Part shown: piece by piece, positions 24,348 to 33,398 of the stretch
Position numbering within the stretch: position 1 is the stretch's first letter
How the letters are laid out: the number at the start of each line of letters is the position of its first letter
Assembly: GCF_041365695.1 (NCBI RefSeq)
Contig: NZ_JBGFSJ010000003.1
Span: 439,379 to 503,378 of the forward strand
Direction of reading: 5' to 3'
Length of the DNA: 64,000 nucleotides
From: Rhodosalinus sp041365695
Lineage (GTDB): Bacteria > Pseudomonadota > Alphaproteobacteria > Rhodobacterales > Rhodobacteraceae
The notes under the pieces: generated by a model
Told to the model about the DNA's origin: nothing
What the model saw: only the letters and a program-made list of their open reading frames with translations
The model's database searches: none
Program-made: the position numbers and the translations under genes

Positions 24348-25307
24348 ATGGCCGGACATGGTTACGAGACGGGGCGGCTCGACCTGCCCTTCACCGGTAT
24401 CGCGAGCTTCGGCAAGCGCGAGATCCAGACCGACTGGGGCGCGATCGCGGCCGACGCCGCGATTTTAGGCGCGCCCTTCGATGCAGGCACCCAGTGGCGC
24501 GCGGGGGCGCGGTTCGGGCCGAGGGCGGTGCGCGACGCCTCCACGCTTTTCAGCTTCGGCCACGCCGGCGCCTACGACCACGAGGACGACGCGACCTACC
24601 TGCCCGCCTCTGTGCGCATCGCGGATATCGGCGACGCCGATATCGTCCATACCGACACCGAGAAGAGCCACGCCAACATCGAGGCGGGCGTGCGCGCGAT
24701 CCTCGACGCGGGCGCGCTGCCGGTGGTGATCGGCGGCGATCACTCGGTGAACATCCCATGCATCCGCGCCTTCGCGGGGCGCGGCGACATCCACGTCCTC
24801 CAGATCGACGCGCATCTCGATTTCGTGGACGAGCGCCACGGCGTGCGCCACGGCCACGGCAACCCGATGCGCCGCGCCGCCGAGCAGGCGCATGTCACCG
24901 GACTGACGCAGATCGGCATCCGCAACGTGAGCTCCACCGCGCGCGAGGGCTACGAGGATGCCCGCCGCATGGGCTCGGACATCCTGTCGGTCCGGCAGGC
25001 GCGCCGCCTCGGCGCCAAGGCGCTGGCCGAAAGGCTGCCCGAAGGCGCGCGGATCTACGTCACGATCGACATCGACGCCTTCTGCCCCTCGATCGCGCCC
25101 GGGACCGGCACGCCCAGCCATGGCGGCTTTCTCTACTACGAGGTGCTGGAGCTTCTTCAGGAGGTCGCGCGGCGTCACGAGGTTGCGGGCCTCGACCTCG
25201 TCGAGGTCGCGCCCGACTACGACCCGACGGGCTCCACCCAGATCCTCGCCGCACAGCTTCTCCTGAACTTTCTCGGCTTCATCTTCCACGCTCGCGGCGC
25301 GCGCTGA
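24348..25307 (+). CDS. speB: Agmatinase / ureohydrolase
   Basis: Mn-dependent hydrolase that should split agmatine into putrescine and urea. The 319-aa protein carries the three ureohydrolase metal motifs: 'VIGGDHSV' (residues 127-134), 'QIDAHLDF' (152-159) and 'TIDIDAFCPSIAPGTG' near 245, plus the 'GTQWRAGARFGPRAVRDAS' substrate-side loop. Related guanidino acid hydrolases (guanidinobutyrase, guanidinopropionase) share these motifs, so the substrate is not certain. It is divergent from guaB, with 134 nt between starts. Confidence 0.88.
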   Translation: MAGHGYETGRLDLPFTGIASFGKREIQTDWGAIAADAAILGAPFDAGTQWRAGARFGPRAVRDASTLFSFGHAGAYDHEDDATYLPASVRIADIGDADIVHTDTEKSHANIEAGVRAILDAGALPVVIGGDHSVNIPCIRAFAGRGDIHVLQIDAHLDFVDERHGVRHGHGNPMRRAAEQAHVTGLTQIGIRNVSSTAREGYEDARRMGSDILSVRQARRLGAKALAERLPEGARIYVTIDIDAFCPSIAPGTGTPSHGGFLYYEVLELLQEVARRHEVAGLDLVEVAPDYDPTGSTQILAAQLLLNFLGFIFHARGAR

Positions 25308-25581
25308 GACGAGGACCGCGGGCGGGGCGGCACGGCCCCGTCCCGCGTCGCTCGCGTTTCGCGCCGTCCGGGGGAACGGACACGGCGCGCGGGCGCGCGG
25401 GGATCGCCATCGGGACCGGCCTCCGGGGGCCGGCCGCCCCGGGCGCGGCGTGGCGCGTCAGCCCCGGCCGCGGATCGAAAGATGACGCGGCCATGCAAGA
25501 TTCTGCCGGTTGCGGGCCGACACGCGGCCTTCGACGTCCTATGTTCGGGCGGCGCATCGAAATGAGCGAGGTCCACACAGC

Positions 25582-27627
25582 ATGAGTACCGATCCCCTCG
25601 TCGTCTTCACGCCTTCGGGCAAGCGGGGGCGCTTTCCGGCGGGCACGCCCGTCCTGACCGCGGCGCGCCAGCTCGGCGTCGATCTCGACTCTGTCTGCGG
25701 CGGGCGGGGCATCTGTTCCAAGTGCCAGGTGACGCCCTCCTACGGCGAATTCTCCAAGCACGGCGTCACGGTGCGCGAGGGCGCGCTTTCGGAGTGGAAC
25801 GCGGTCGAGGCGCGTTACGACAGCAAGCGCGGGCTGAAGCCGGGCCGGCGCCTGGGATGCCAGGCACAGATCCTGGGCGACGTGGTGATCGACGTGCCGG
25901 CCGAAAGCCAGGTCCATCGGCAGATCGTGCGCAAGTCCGCCGCCGTGCGCGCGATCGAGATGGACCCGGCCACGCGGCTTCACCTCGTCGTGGTGGACGA
26001 GCCCGACATGCACGAGCCGACCGGCGACCTGGAGCGCGTGGCGCGCGCCCTCAAGGCGCAATGGGACGTGGAGGAGATCGCCGCGGACCCGACCCTGCTT
26101 GCGAAATTGCAACCCGTTCTGCGGAAAGGCGGCTGGCAGATCACCGTGGCCTTGCACAAATCCCACAAGGAGGCGGTTCCGCGCATCCTGGAGGTCTGGC
26201 CGGGCCTGCACGAGGGCGGGCTTTACGGCCTCGCCATAGATCTCGGCTCCACGACCATCGCCGCGCATCTCACCGACCTCGACACCGGCGAGGTCAAGGC
26301 GTCCTCGGGGATCATGAACCCGCAGATCCGCTTCGGCGAGGACCTGATGAGCCGGGTGAGCTACGCCATGATGAACGAGAACGGCGCGGCCGAGATGACC
26401 CGCGCGGTGCGGGAGGCCATTGACGCGCTCGCCGTCGAGATCGCCCGCGAGGCGGAGATCGACCCCGCGCTCATCGTGGAGACGGTCTTCGTCTGCAACC
26501 CGGTGATGCACCACCTTTTGCTCGGCATCGACCCGGTGGAGCTCGGCCAGGCGCCCTTTGCGCTGGCGACCTCGGATTCGATCGCGATGGACGCGCGCGA
26601 TCTCGGTCTCTGCGCCATCAACCCGCGCGCGCGCAGCTACATCCTGCCCTGCATCGCCGGGCATGTGGGGGCCGATGCGGCCGCTGTGGCTCTTTCCGAA
26701 GAACCCGGCAAATCAGATGACTTGGCGCTCATCGTGGATGTGGGCACGAACGCCGAGATCCTGCTCGGCGACCGCTCGCGGGTGCTGGCCTGCTCCTCGC
26801 CCACCGGCCCGGCCTTCGAGGGCGCGCAGATCAGTTCGGGCCAGCGCGCCGCGCCGGGGGCCATCGAGGCGATCCGCATCGACCCCGAGACGAAGGAGCC
26901 GCGCTTCCGCGTCATCGGCTGCGATCTCTGGTCCGACGAGGACGGCTTCGCCGACGCCATCGCCGAGACGGGGATCACCGGCATCTGCGGCTCGGGCATC
27001 ATCGAGGCGGTGGCGGAACTGCGCATGGCCGGGATCATGGACGCGGGCGGGCTCATCGGCTCGGCTGCGCAGACCGGCACGGCGCGCTGCTTCGCGGAGG
27101 GGCGGACCCACGCCTATCTCGTCCACGACGCCACCGCCGAGGGCGGGCCGCGCATCGCGGTCACCCAGGGCGACATCCGCGCCATCCAGCTTGCCAAATC
27201 GGCGCTTTACGCGGGCGCGCGCCTGCTCATGGACGAGCGCGGCGTGGACAAGGTGGACCGCGTGGTGCTCGCCGGGGCCTTCGGCGCGCACATCTCCCCC
27301 AAGCACGCCATGGTGCTCGGCATGATCCCCGACGTGCCGCTCGACAAGGTGACCTCCGCCGGTAACGCCGCCGGCACCGGGGCGCGCATCGCGCTTTGCA
27401 ACATCGGCGCGCGGGCCGAGATCGAGCGCACGGTGCGGCGCATCACCAAGGTGGAGACCGCGATCGAGCCCCGCTTCCAGGAGCATTTCGTGGCCGCCAA
27501 CGCCATTCCGCACGCAACCGATCCGTTTCCGGAACTCTCTCGCATCGTGCCGCTGCCGCAGGTCAGTTTCAACACGGGCGGCGGGGAGGACGACGGCGGG
27601 CGCCGGCGACGGCGCCGGCGGGCCTGA
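25582..27627 (+). CDS. RACo-type 2Fe-2S / ASKHA reductive activator (DUF4445)
   Basis: A 681-aa cytosolic protein. Residues 1-100 form a plant-type ferredoxin domain with ligands Cys39, Cys45, Cys48 and Cys93 (C-x5-C-x2-C...C). A linker and middle domain follow, then an ASKHA ATPase-like domain (DUF4445) with 'GLAIDLGSTTIAAHLTDL', 'LALIVDVGTNAEILLG' and 'VDRVVLAGAFGAHI'. Characterised relatives use ATP and an iron-sulfur cluster to reduce inactive Co(II) corrinoid proteins in methyl transfer. No corrinoid protein or methyltransferase gene lies nearby. The C-terminus ends in a glycine/aspartate stretch and seven arginines. Start ATG 25582 gives the family terminus. Likely stands alone. Confidence 0.88.
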   Translation: MSTDPLVVFTPSGKRGRFPAGTPVLTAARQLGVDLDSVCGGRGICSKCQVTPSYGEFSKHGVTVREGALSEWNAVEARYDSKRGLKPGRRLGCQAQILGDVVIDVPAESQVHRQIVRKSAAVRAIEMDPATRLHLVVVDEPDMHEPTGDLERVARALKAQWDVEEIAADPTLLAKLQPVLRKGGWQITVALHKSHKEAVPRILEVWPGLHEGGLYGLAIDLGSTTIAAHLTDLDTGEVKASSGIMNPQIRFGEDLMSRVSYAMMNENGAAEMTRAVREAIDALAVEIAREAEIDPALIVETVFVCNPVMHHLLLGIDPVELGQAPFALATSDSIAMDARDLGLCAINPRARSYILPCIAGHVGADAAAVALSEEPGKSDDLALIVDVGTNAEILLGDRSRVLACSSPTGPAFEGAQISSGQRAAPGAIEAIRIDPETKEPRFRVIGCDLWSDEDGFADAIAETGITGICGSGIIEAVAELRMAGIMDAGGLIGSAAQTGTARCFAEGRTHAYLVHDATAEGGPRIAVTQGDIRAIQLAKSALYAGARLLMDERGVDKVDRVVLAGAFGAHISPKHAMVLGMIPDVPLDKVTSAGNAAGTGARIALCNIGARAEIERTVRRITKVETAIEPRFQEHFVAANAIPHATDPFPELSRIVPLPQVSFNTGGGEDDGGRRRRRRRA

Positions 27628-27688
27628 CGCCCCGCACGGGGCCTTGACCGGCCGCGGGGCACGCTGCTAGATAACGGCGCTGGGCCGG

Positions 27689-27762
27689 GCGGGTATGATG
27701 TAATGGTAGCCTGTCAGCTTCCCAAGCTGAACGCGCGGGTTCGATTCCCGCTACCCGCTCCA
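27689..27762 (+). tRNA. tRNA-Gly(CCC)
   Basis: Cloverleaf of 74 nt including an encoded CCA. Acceptor GCGGGTA pairs with TACCCGC, discriminator T. Anticodon stem TCAGC/GCTGA encloses TTCCCAA, giving anticodon CCC. The T arm holds GGTTCGATTCC. Confidence 0.95.
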
Positions 27763-27929
27763 AGGCCGGCCCCGGATCCTTCCCGAGACATCACGGAAAT
27801 CGGGCCCGCGTGCCAAGACATGCCGCGTCGGCGACCCCCGCGCGCCAAGGGTGTGCAGCGGGTCTTTGGCCCTCCGTTCGCGCAATGACCGGATGGGGCG
27901 CGGCCGTCGCAGGCATCGCCGCGCGCGCC

Positions 27930-29057
27930 TCAGACCTCGGCGCGCAGCCGCGTGCGCAGCGCCGCGATCCGCTCGGCCACGCCGGGCGTGGGCGGGCCCT
28001 CGCGCGGCGCGTCTCGAAGCGTGGTGAACCAGTGCTCCGGCGGGTTGCGGCCCAGCCGGTGCGTCCAGCGCAGCCCGCGAAGCACCTCTTCGGCCGCAGG
28101 CGGCAAACGCTCGGGGATCTCGTGGCCCGCGAGCGTGGCCCAGACACTGGTCCAGGCGCGCCCGACCGACCAGGGGTTGTAGCCGCCGCCCCCGAGCACG
28201 ATCAGCCGCGGCGCGAGCGGGCGAAGCGCGCGCACGGCGGCCAGATGCGCGTTGTTGGACCAGGCGAGGCGCGACAGCGGATCCTCCGTCACCGCGTCCG
28301 CGCCGCATTGCAGCACGATCGCGTCGGGCCGGTGCCGCGCGACGGCGGGCAGAATCAGTTCGTCGAGCGCCCGCGCGGCATCGCCGTCATGGGCGCCGCG
28401 CGGCAATGGCAGGTTGAGGGCGACACCGCCCGCGTGATCCGCGAGCGCGCCGGTGAAAGGCCAGCGCCGCTCCTCGTGGGTGGACACGAGCAACATGCCC
28501 TCGGCGCCCGCGAATGCCGCCTCCACCCCGTCGGCATGGTGGGCGTCGATGTCCACATAGGCGAGCCGCCCGAGGCCCAGCGTGCGCAGACGCGTCAGAG
28601 CCAGCACCGGGTCGTTGAGGTAGCAGAACCCGGCAGCCCGATCCGCCATGCCGTGATGCGTGCCCCCGCCGGGATTGTGGACGACTCCGCCGCCCGCCAC
28701 AAGTTCCGCCGCGAGGAGCGAGCCGCCCGCGGCGGTGGCCGGCCGCCGGAACATTTCGGGGAAGACCGGATTGGACGGGGTGCCGAGCCCGTGACGCGCG
28801 CGGGTCGCCGCATCGACCGACTGGGTTTCCTCGGCGCGGGCGAGTGCGGCGATATAGGCGGGCGTGTGGAAGGCAGCGAGCGCCGCGGGCCGGGCGCGCG
28901 GGCTCTGCCGGAACTGTCCGGGCGCGATCCAGCCCAGCCGGCGCGCCAGGTCGGTGACGGTGGGCACGCGGGGCACCCGCAGGGGGTGATCCGGCCCGTA
29001 GCTCGAGCCGCGGTAGATTTCCGAACCTATGAAGAGGGGCATGTCCATACCGGGCAT
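27930..29057 (-). CDS. Histone deacetylase-like amidohydrolase
   Basis: Zinc amidohydrolase of the class II HDAC/acetylpolyamine amidohydrolase superfamily, about 375 aa. Motifs: 'NPGGGTHHGMADRAAGFCYLNDP' (paired His charge relay), 'RLAYVDIDAHHADGVEAAF' (Asp/His zinc ligands), 'VLQCGADAVTEDPLSRL' and 'VLGGGGYNPWSVGRAW' (final loop). The active site appears complete. Substrates in bacteria include acetylated polyamines and small amides, so with the agmatinase a few kb away a polyamine role is possible but unproven. Start is ambiguous among Met at 29057, 29048 and 29042. Confidence 0.9.
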   Translation of the reverse strand: MPGMDMPLFIGSEIYRGSSYGPDHPLRVPRVPTVTDLARRLGWIAPGQFRQSPRARPAALAAFHTPAYIAALARAEETQSVDAATRARHGLGTPSNPVFPEMFRRPATAAGGSLLAAELVAGGGVVHNPGGGTHHGMADRAAGFCYLNDPVLALTRLRTLGLGRLAYVDIDAHHADGVEAAFAGAEGMLLVSTHEERRWPFTGALADHAGGVALNLPLPRGAHDGDAARALDELILPAVARHRPDAIVLQCGADAVTEDPLSRLAWSNNAHLAAVRALRPLAPRLIVLGGGGYNPWSVGRAWTSVWATLAGHEIPERLPPAAEEVLRGLRWTHRLGRNPPEHWFTTLRDAPREGPPTPGVAERIAALRTRLRAEV

Positions 29058-29152
29058 TCTAGCGTCCGCGCCGGCCGCGGCGAGCGCGGCCCGCCATCGC
29101 AGGGCGGAGCGTCCGGTGGCGCGCGGCGCGGGCACGCGGCGGGGAAGGGCCC

Positions 29153-30982
29153 CTACCCTTCGGCCTTCTCCGCAAGCTCCAGCCATTCCTCCTCGGCCGC
29201 GGAAAGCTTTTCCTGCCGCGTGGCGAGCGCCTCTGTCGCCTTGGCGAACTTGACCGGATCGCGCGCGTAAAGCTCGGGGTCGGAGAGAAGCCCCTCCAGC
29301 CTGCCGATCTCGGCCTCGAGTCGCGCGATCTCGTCGGGCAGCGACTCCAGCCGGTGCTTCTGGGTGAAGGACAGCTTCGCCGCGGCGGCCGCGCCACCCT
29401 CCTGAGGCTTCCCGCCGGACTTCTTCGGTTTGCCCTTCGCCTTCTGGCCGCCCCCCTCGGGCGCGAAGGGATCCCCGCCGCGCTGGGACAGGTAGTCCGA
29501 CCAGCCCCCGGCATAGACGGTGGCGTGGCCGTCGCCTTCCATCGCGACCGTCACCGTCGCCACGCGGTCGAGGAAATCCCGGTCGTGGCTGACGACCAGA
29601 ACCGTGCCGTCATAGGCGTCGAGCAGTTCCTGCAAGAGATCGAGCGTCTCCACGTCGAGGTCGTTCGTCGGCTCGTCGAGCACGAGCAGGTTCGATTCCC
29701 GCGCCATGAGCCTGGCCAGCAGAAGCCGCGCGCGCTCGCCCCCCGACAGCGCACGGACCGGCGCGCGCGCCTGCCGCTCGTCGAACAGGAAATCCTTGAG
29801 ATAGCCCACGACGTGGCGCGGCTGACCGCGCACGATGATCTGGTCGGCCTGTCCCGACACCCGCATCTCGGGATCGCCGGTCAGGTTCTCCCAGAGCGAG
29901 GCGTCCCAGTCGAGCCGCGCCCGCGCCTGGTCGAAGATGGCCGGCACGAGGTTCGTGCCGTGCCGGACACGCCCCCGATCCGGCGGCACCTCGCCCATGA
30001 GCATCTTCAGAAGCGTCGTCTTGCCCACGCCGTTCGGACCCACGAACGCCACCCGGTCGCCGCGCAGGATGCGAAGCGAGAAGTCGCTGAGGATGGTCTT
30101 GCCGTCGTAGGATTTCGCGATGCCTTCGGCCTCGATCACGCGCCGCCCCGAGGCCGGCCCCGATTCGAGCGCCATGGCCGCCGCGCCCTGCCGGCGGATC
30201 ATCGACGCGCGCTCTTCGCGCAGGGATTTCAACGCGCGCAGCCGGCCCTGGTTGCGCTTGCGCCGCGCGCTGATGCCTTCCACCGCCCAGCGCCCCTCGG
30301 CACGGATCTTGCGGTCCATCTTGTGGCGCGCCTGGTCCTCCTCCTCCCAGACCTTGTCGCGCCAGGCCTCGAAGCCGCCGAAGCCGACCTCTGCCCGGCG
30401 CACCTGCCCGCGGTCGATCCAGAGCGTCGCGCGCGTCAGCGCATCGAGGAAGGCGCGGTCGTGGCTGATGACGACGAAGGCCTTGCGCGTGGCCGAAAGC
30501 TGCGCCTCGAGCCACCGGATCGCCGCGATGTCGAGGTGGTTCGTCGGCTCGTCGAGAAGCATGAGCTCAGGATCCTCGGCCATCAGCCGCGCGAGCGCGG
30601 CGCGGCGCCGCTCTCCGCCCGACGCGGCCGCGACCTCGCGGGCGGGATCGAAAGCAAGGCCCTCGGCGGCCTGCTCCACGCGGTACTCCTCTCCCGGTTC
30701 CAGGCTGGCCGCGGCGAAGTCGCCGAGCGTGGCGAACCCCGCCATCTCGGGCTCCTGTTCCATGTAGCCCACACTCACGCCCGGCGGCACGACCCGCGTA
30801 CCGGCATCGGGCTCCACCAGGCCGGCCATGACCTTCAGCAGCGTCGACTTTCCCGACCCGTTACGCCCGACGAGGGCGAGCCGGTCGCCGGGATGCACCA
30901 CGAGATCGAGATCCGCGAAGAGCGGCTCCCCCCCGAAACCGAGGGAGATGCCCGAAAGTTGCAGGAGCGGAGCCTTCACCAT
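29153..30982 (-). CDS. ABC-F family ATPase (Uup-like)
   Basis: Soluble tandem ATPase of 609 aa with no membrane domain. Domain 1: 'LVGRNGSGKSTLLKVM', 'ASGGERRRAALARLM', 'LMLLDEPTNHLD'. A long arginine-rich linker (about 235-285) follows. Domain 2: 'FVGPNGVGKTTLLKML', 'LSGGERARLLLARLM', 'LLVLDEPTNDLD'. After a Lys/Gly-rich spacer, the last 80 residues form a coiled coil ('LESLPDEIARLEAEIGRLEGLL'), as in Uup. ABC-F proteins act on the ribosome or, for Uup, on branched DNA and ribosome assembly. The order of domains and the tail favour Uup over EttA. Confidence 0.93.
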   Translation of the reverse strand: MVKAPLLQLSGISLGFGGEPLFADLDLVVHPGDRLALVGRNGSGKSTLLKVMAGLVEPDAGTRVVPPGVSVGYMEQEPEMAGFATLGDFAAASLEPGEEYRVEQAAEGLAFDPAREVAAASGGERRRAALARLMAEDPELMLLDEPTNHLDIAAIRWLEAQLSATRKAFVVISHDRAFLDALTRATLWIDRGQVRRAEVGFGGFEAWRDKVWEEEDQARHKMDRKIRAEGRWAVEGISARRKRNQGRLRALKSLREERASMIRRQGAAAMALESGPASGRRVIEAEGIAKSYDGKTILSDFSLRILRGDRVAFVGPNGVGKTTLLKMLMGEVPPDRGRVRHGTNLVPAIFDQARARLDWDASLWENLTGDPEMRVSGQADQIIVRGQPRHVVGYLKDFLFDERQARAPVRALSGGERARLLLARLMARESNLLVLDEPTNDLDVETLDLLQELLDAYDGTVLVVSHDRDFLDRVATVTVAMEGDGHATVYAGGWSDYLSQRGGDPFAPEGGGQKAKGKPKKSGGKPQEGGAAAAAKLSFTQKHRLESLPDEIARLEAEIGRLEGLLSDPELYARDPVKFAKATEALATRQEKLSAAEEEWLELAEKAEG

Positions 30983-31026
30983 GACGCGCAGCTAAGCGCG
31001 GCGCGCGCGAAGGTCAACGTGGATGG

Positions 31027-31773
31027 CTACTGCGCGACGGCGCGAAGAAGCCGCTTGCGCGCGGGCGGGATCGCGCCGATCTCGAGCCCTGTGAAGACGT
31101 GCAGCGTGTTCATGTGGTCGTCCACGACCGCGTGGTCGCTCACCCATCCCCCCATCAGCAGGTAGCTTCTGAGAAGCGGCGGCATCCGCAGCATGGCCTG
31201 GCGCGTGTCGGGCTTGCACCGCGCGAGGCGCTGCGCGAAGCGGAAGACGTTGGGCGCCTTCACCCTGGGCAGCCAGCGCTTCGGTGCGAGGTGCCGCTCC
31301 TTCAGCATGGCGAAGGCGTCGAGGTAGCGTGCGGCGTCGGTGCCCGGGAAGGAGGCGCAGCCGAACAGAAGATCCACGCCCGTATCGTCGACATACCGCG
31401 TCAGCGCCCCCCAGGCCACGCGCAGGATGTCCGGGTCCTGGATGTCGGGATGGATGCAGAAGCGTCCCATTTCCGCAAGGCGCCCCTCATACGCCTCGAG
31501 CGCCGAAAGCTCATAGAACTGCGCGGAGTAGCTGCGCGATATCTCGCACCCGCCGTGAAGCGGCAGGATGCGGAAACAGCAGACCAGCCTGCCCCCCCGC
31601 GCCTCCTCGACGAGAAAGTGCGTGCAGCGCCCGTCGAAGTCGTCCGCATCGAGGCCGCCACCATCGGCACGATGGCGCGCGAAGGCAAGATGGCGCAGGC
31701 GTTGCGCGGCGCGCAGGTCTTCGACGCCTTCGGCGATCCGGGCGCGGTAGCGCCCTTTGCTCAACCCGATCAT
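31027..31773 (-). CDS. olsB: Ornithine-acyl-ACP N-acyltransferase (OlsB)
   Basis: GNAT-fold enzyme of 248 aa that transfers a 3-hydroxyacyl group from acyl carrier protein to ornithine, the first step of ornithine-lipid synthesis. Typical blocks: 'RARIAEGVEDLRAAQRLRHLAF' at the N-terminus, 'YSAQFYELSALEAYEGRLAEMGRFCIHPD' in the middle and 'LLFGCASFPGTDAARYLDAFAML'. The OlsA partner is not in the window. It lies between the ABC-F ATPase and bamE on the same strand but with gaps of 44 and 99 nt, so co-transcription is uncertain. Confidence 0.88.
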   Translation of the reverse strand: MIGLSKGRYRARIAEGVEDLRAAQRLRHLAFARHRADGGGLDADDFDGRCTHFLVEEARGGRLVCCFRILPLHGGCEISRSYSAQFYELSALEAYEGRLAEMGRFCIHPDIQDPDILRVAWGALTRYVDDTGVDLLFGCASFPGTDAARYLDAFAMLKERHLAPKRWLPRVKAPNVFRFAQRLARCKPDTRQAMLRMPPLLRSYLLMGGWVSDHAVVDDHMNTLHVFTGLEIGAIPPARKRLLRAVAQ

Positions 31774-31872
31774 GGTATGGCCCCGTGCGCGGTAACCTGC
31801 AGGAAGAGGCTACGAAGCCCGTCCCTGACAGACAAGCATGACGGCGGCGTGACGCAAGGGCGCCGCTGCGCG

Positions 31873-32325
31873 TCAGTCGATGAAATCTTCCGCCGAGAAC
31901 GCGCCGATGCGGCGCAGGAGCTGGCGCAGGAAGCCCACGCTGCTGCCGGTCTCGGTGACGCGGCGAGAGAGCGTGACCACGCGCCCCTGCTCGAGGCCGA
32001 AGCGCTCGATGTTGCGCACCGTTCCGGTGTCGTCGAAGCTGATCGCGAGCACCTCGCGGCTGACTTCCTCGGGCGCGCGCCACGCGAAGCGGCGGACGCG
32101 GCTTTCGACGTAATAGAAGCCGCTCACATCCGTGAGGCCGGCGGTGCTGGGCGTGCCGATGGTCTCGGACACCGTGTCGCGCGTGTCCAGGCCGACGACG
32201 ATCGCGTCGAGGTCTTCCTGTGGCGGAATATAGCCGTGCGTGCGATACTGTGCACTGCAAGCGGACAGGCCGGACAGCACCGCGATCGCGAGGGCGGCTC
32301 TCAGCCCGAAACTCCTAAGCCTCAT
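31873..32325 (-). CDS. bamE: BamE/SmpA-type outer-membrane lipoprotein
   Basis: Lipoprotein of 150 aa, part of the outer-membrane beta-barrel assembly machine. Signal peptide with lipobox 'LSGLSAC' (Cys about residue 23); the mature part has 'HGYIPPQEDLDAIVVGLDTRDTVSETIGTPS' and 'FYYVESRVRRFAWRAPEEVSREVLAISFDDTGTV', matching SmpA/OmlA. ATG at 32325 is chosen over an upstream Met at 32352 because it directly precedes the basic n-region. Divergent from yceD, as often in this order. Confidence 0.92.
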   Translation of the reverse strand: MRLRSFGLRAALAIAVLSGLSACSAQYRTHGYIPPQEDLDAIVVGLDTRDTVSETIGTPSTAGLTDVSGFYYVESRVRRFAWRAPEEVSREVLAISFDDTGTVRNIERFGLEQGRVVTLSRRVTETGSSVGFLRQLLRRIGAFSAEDFID

Positions 32326-32413
32326 TGCGGCCCTCTTGTCTTGCCTGTCCACGGCTTCTATCCCGCATAGCGAAGGATGAAAAGCCGTTCAAGCCAGGGG
32401 AGCACGCGCACCC

Positions 32414-32977
32414 ATGACCGACCCCTCCCGGCCGTCAGACCCGTCGCCCCGGATCCTGCGCCTTGCAGAACTGCCGCAGGACGCGCCCACCGCATTCGCG
32501 CTCGAACCCGATGCCGGGACACGCGCGGCGCTCGCCGAGACGCTCGGGATAGACGCGATCCGCAAGCTGCGCTTCACGGGCACCCTCGCGCCGGAGGGCC
32601 GGAGCGACTGGCACCTCGAGGGCGTGCTCGGCGCGACGGTGGTGCAGCCCTGCGTCGTCACGCTCGCGCCCGTCGCAACGCGAATCGACACCACGGTGAC
32701 GCGCCGCTATCTCGCCGGGTTCGATCTGCCCGAAACCGCGGCCGAGGTGGAGATGCCCGAGGACGTCACCTCCGAGCTCCTGCCGGAGCGCGTGGACCTG
32801 ATGGCGGTGATGACGGAGGCGCTGGCCCTCTCGCTGCCGGACTATCCCCGCGCCGAGGGCGTGGAGCTCGGCACGGCGCAGGCGGCGCCGCCCGGCGTCG
32901 CGCCGCTTTCGGACGAGGAGCTGAAACCCTTCGCGGGCTTGCAGGGCCTGCGCGACAAGCTGCGCCGCGACTCCTGA
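32414..32977 (+). CDS. YceD-like protein (DUF177)
   Basis: A 187-aa YceD family protein, the usual gene before rpmF. In E. coli YceD is linked to 23S rRNA maturation; the exact role is not settled. 'VLGATVVQPCVVTLAPVATRIDTTVTRRYL' holds the conserved Cys, and 'VDLMAVMTEALALSLPDYPR' the conserved acidic-helical block ending in the family's LP-x-P motif. 192 nt separate it from rpmF. Confidence 0.93.
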   Translation: MTDPSRPSDPSPRILRLAELPQDAPTAFALEPDAGTRAALAETLGIDAIRKLRFTGTLAPEGRSDWHLEGVLGATVVQPCVVTLAPVATRIDTTVTRRYLAGFDLPETAAEVEMPEDVTSELLPERVDLMAVMTEALALSLPDYPRAEGVELGTAQAAPPGVAPLSDEELKPFAGLQGLRDKLRRDS

Positions 32978-33169
32978 AAGGACCGCCGCTCGCGCGGCCC
33001 GAGAAATGCCTTGCGCGGCGCGGGATTCGCTGTATTTTCGCGCCTTCATCCGGATTTGGGGTTGCCCTCCGGGCGCGATCACGGCTAAGCGCCGGCTCAC
33101 GCCAATTGCGCGCGCCCCGCGCGGGCTTCCACCGCGCCGACCGACACATAGAGAAAGCCGAGGTCTGTC

Positions 33170-33376
33170 ATGGCCGTTCAACAGAACAAAGTTTCGAAGT
33201 CGCGCCGCAACAACCGCCGCGCGCACGACGCGCTGGTCGCGGTGAATCCCAACGAGTGCCCGAACTGCGGCGAGCTGAAGCGCCCGCACCACGTCTGCGC
33301 GTCCTGCGGCCACTATGCCGACCGCGAGGTGGTCGTGATGGCGGACGAGATCGACCTGGACGAGGACGCCGCCTGA
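33170..33376 (+). CDS. rpmF: 50S ribosomal protein L32
   Basis: A 68-aa ribosomal protein: 'MAVQQNKVSKSRRNNRRAHD' then the zinc ribbon CPNC (residues 31-34) and CASC (44-47). The acidic tail is 'EIDLDEDAA'. Followed 22 nt later by plsX, the classical rpmF-plsX-fabH order that links ribosome and membrane lipid synthesis. Confidence 0.98.
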   Translation: MAVQQNKVSKSRRNNRRAHDALVAVNPNECPNCGELKRPHHVCASCGHYADREVVVMADEIDLDEDAA

Positions 33377-33398
33377 GGCACACTGCGCGGGCCCCCGG

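Noticed and set aside
25308..25581. GC-rich gap after speB with several short self-complementary runs (GGGGC/GCCCC, GGCCGGCC)
   Set aside because: In DNA of this GC content such runs are expected by chance; no stem with a T tract stands out.
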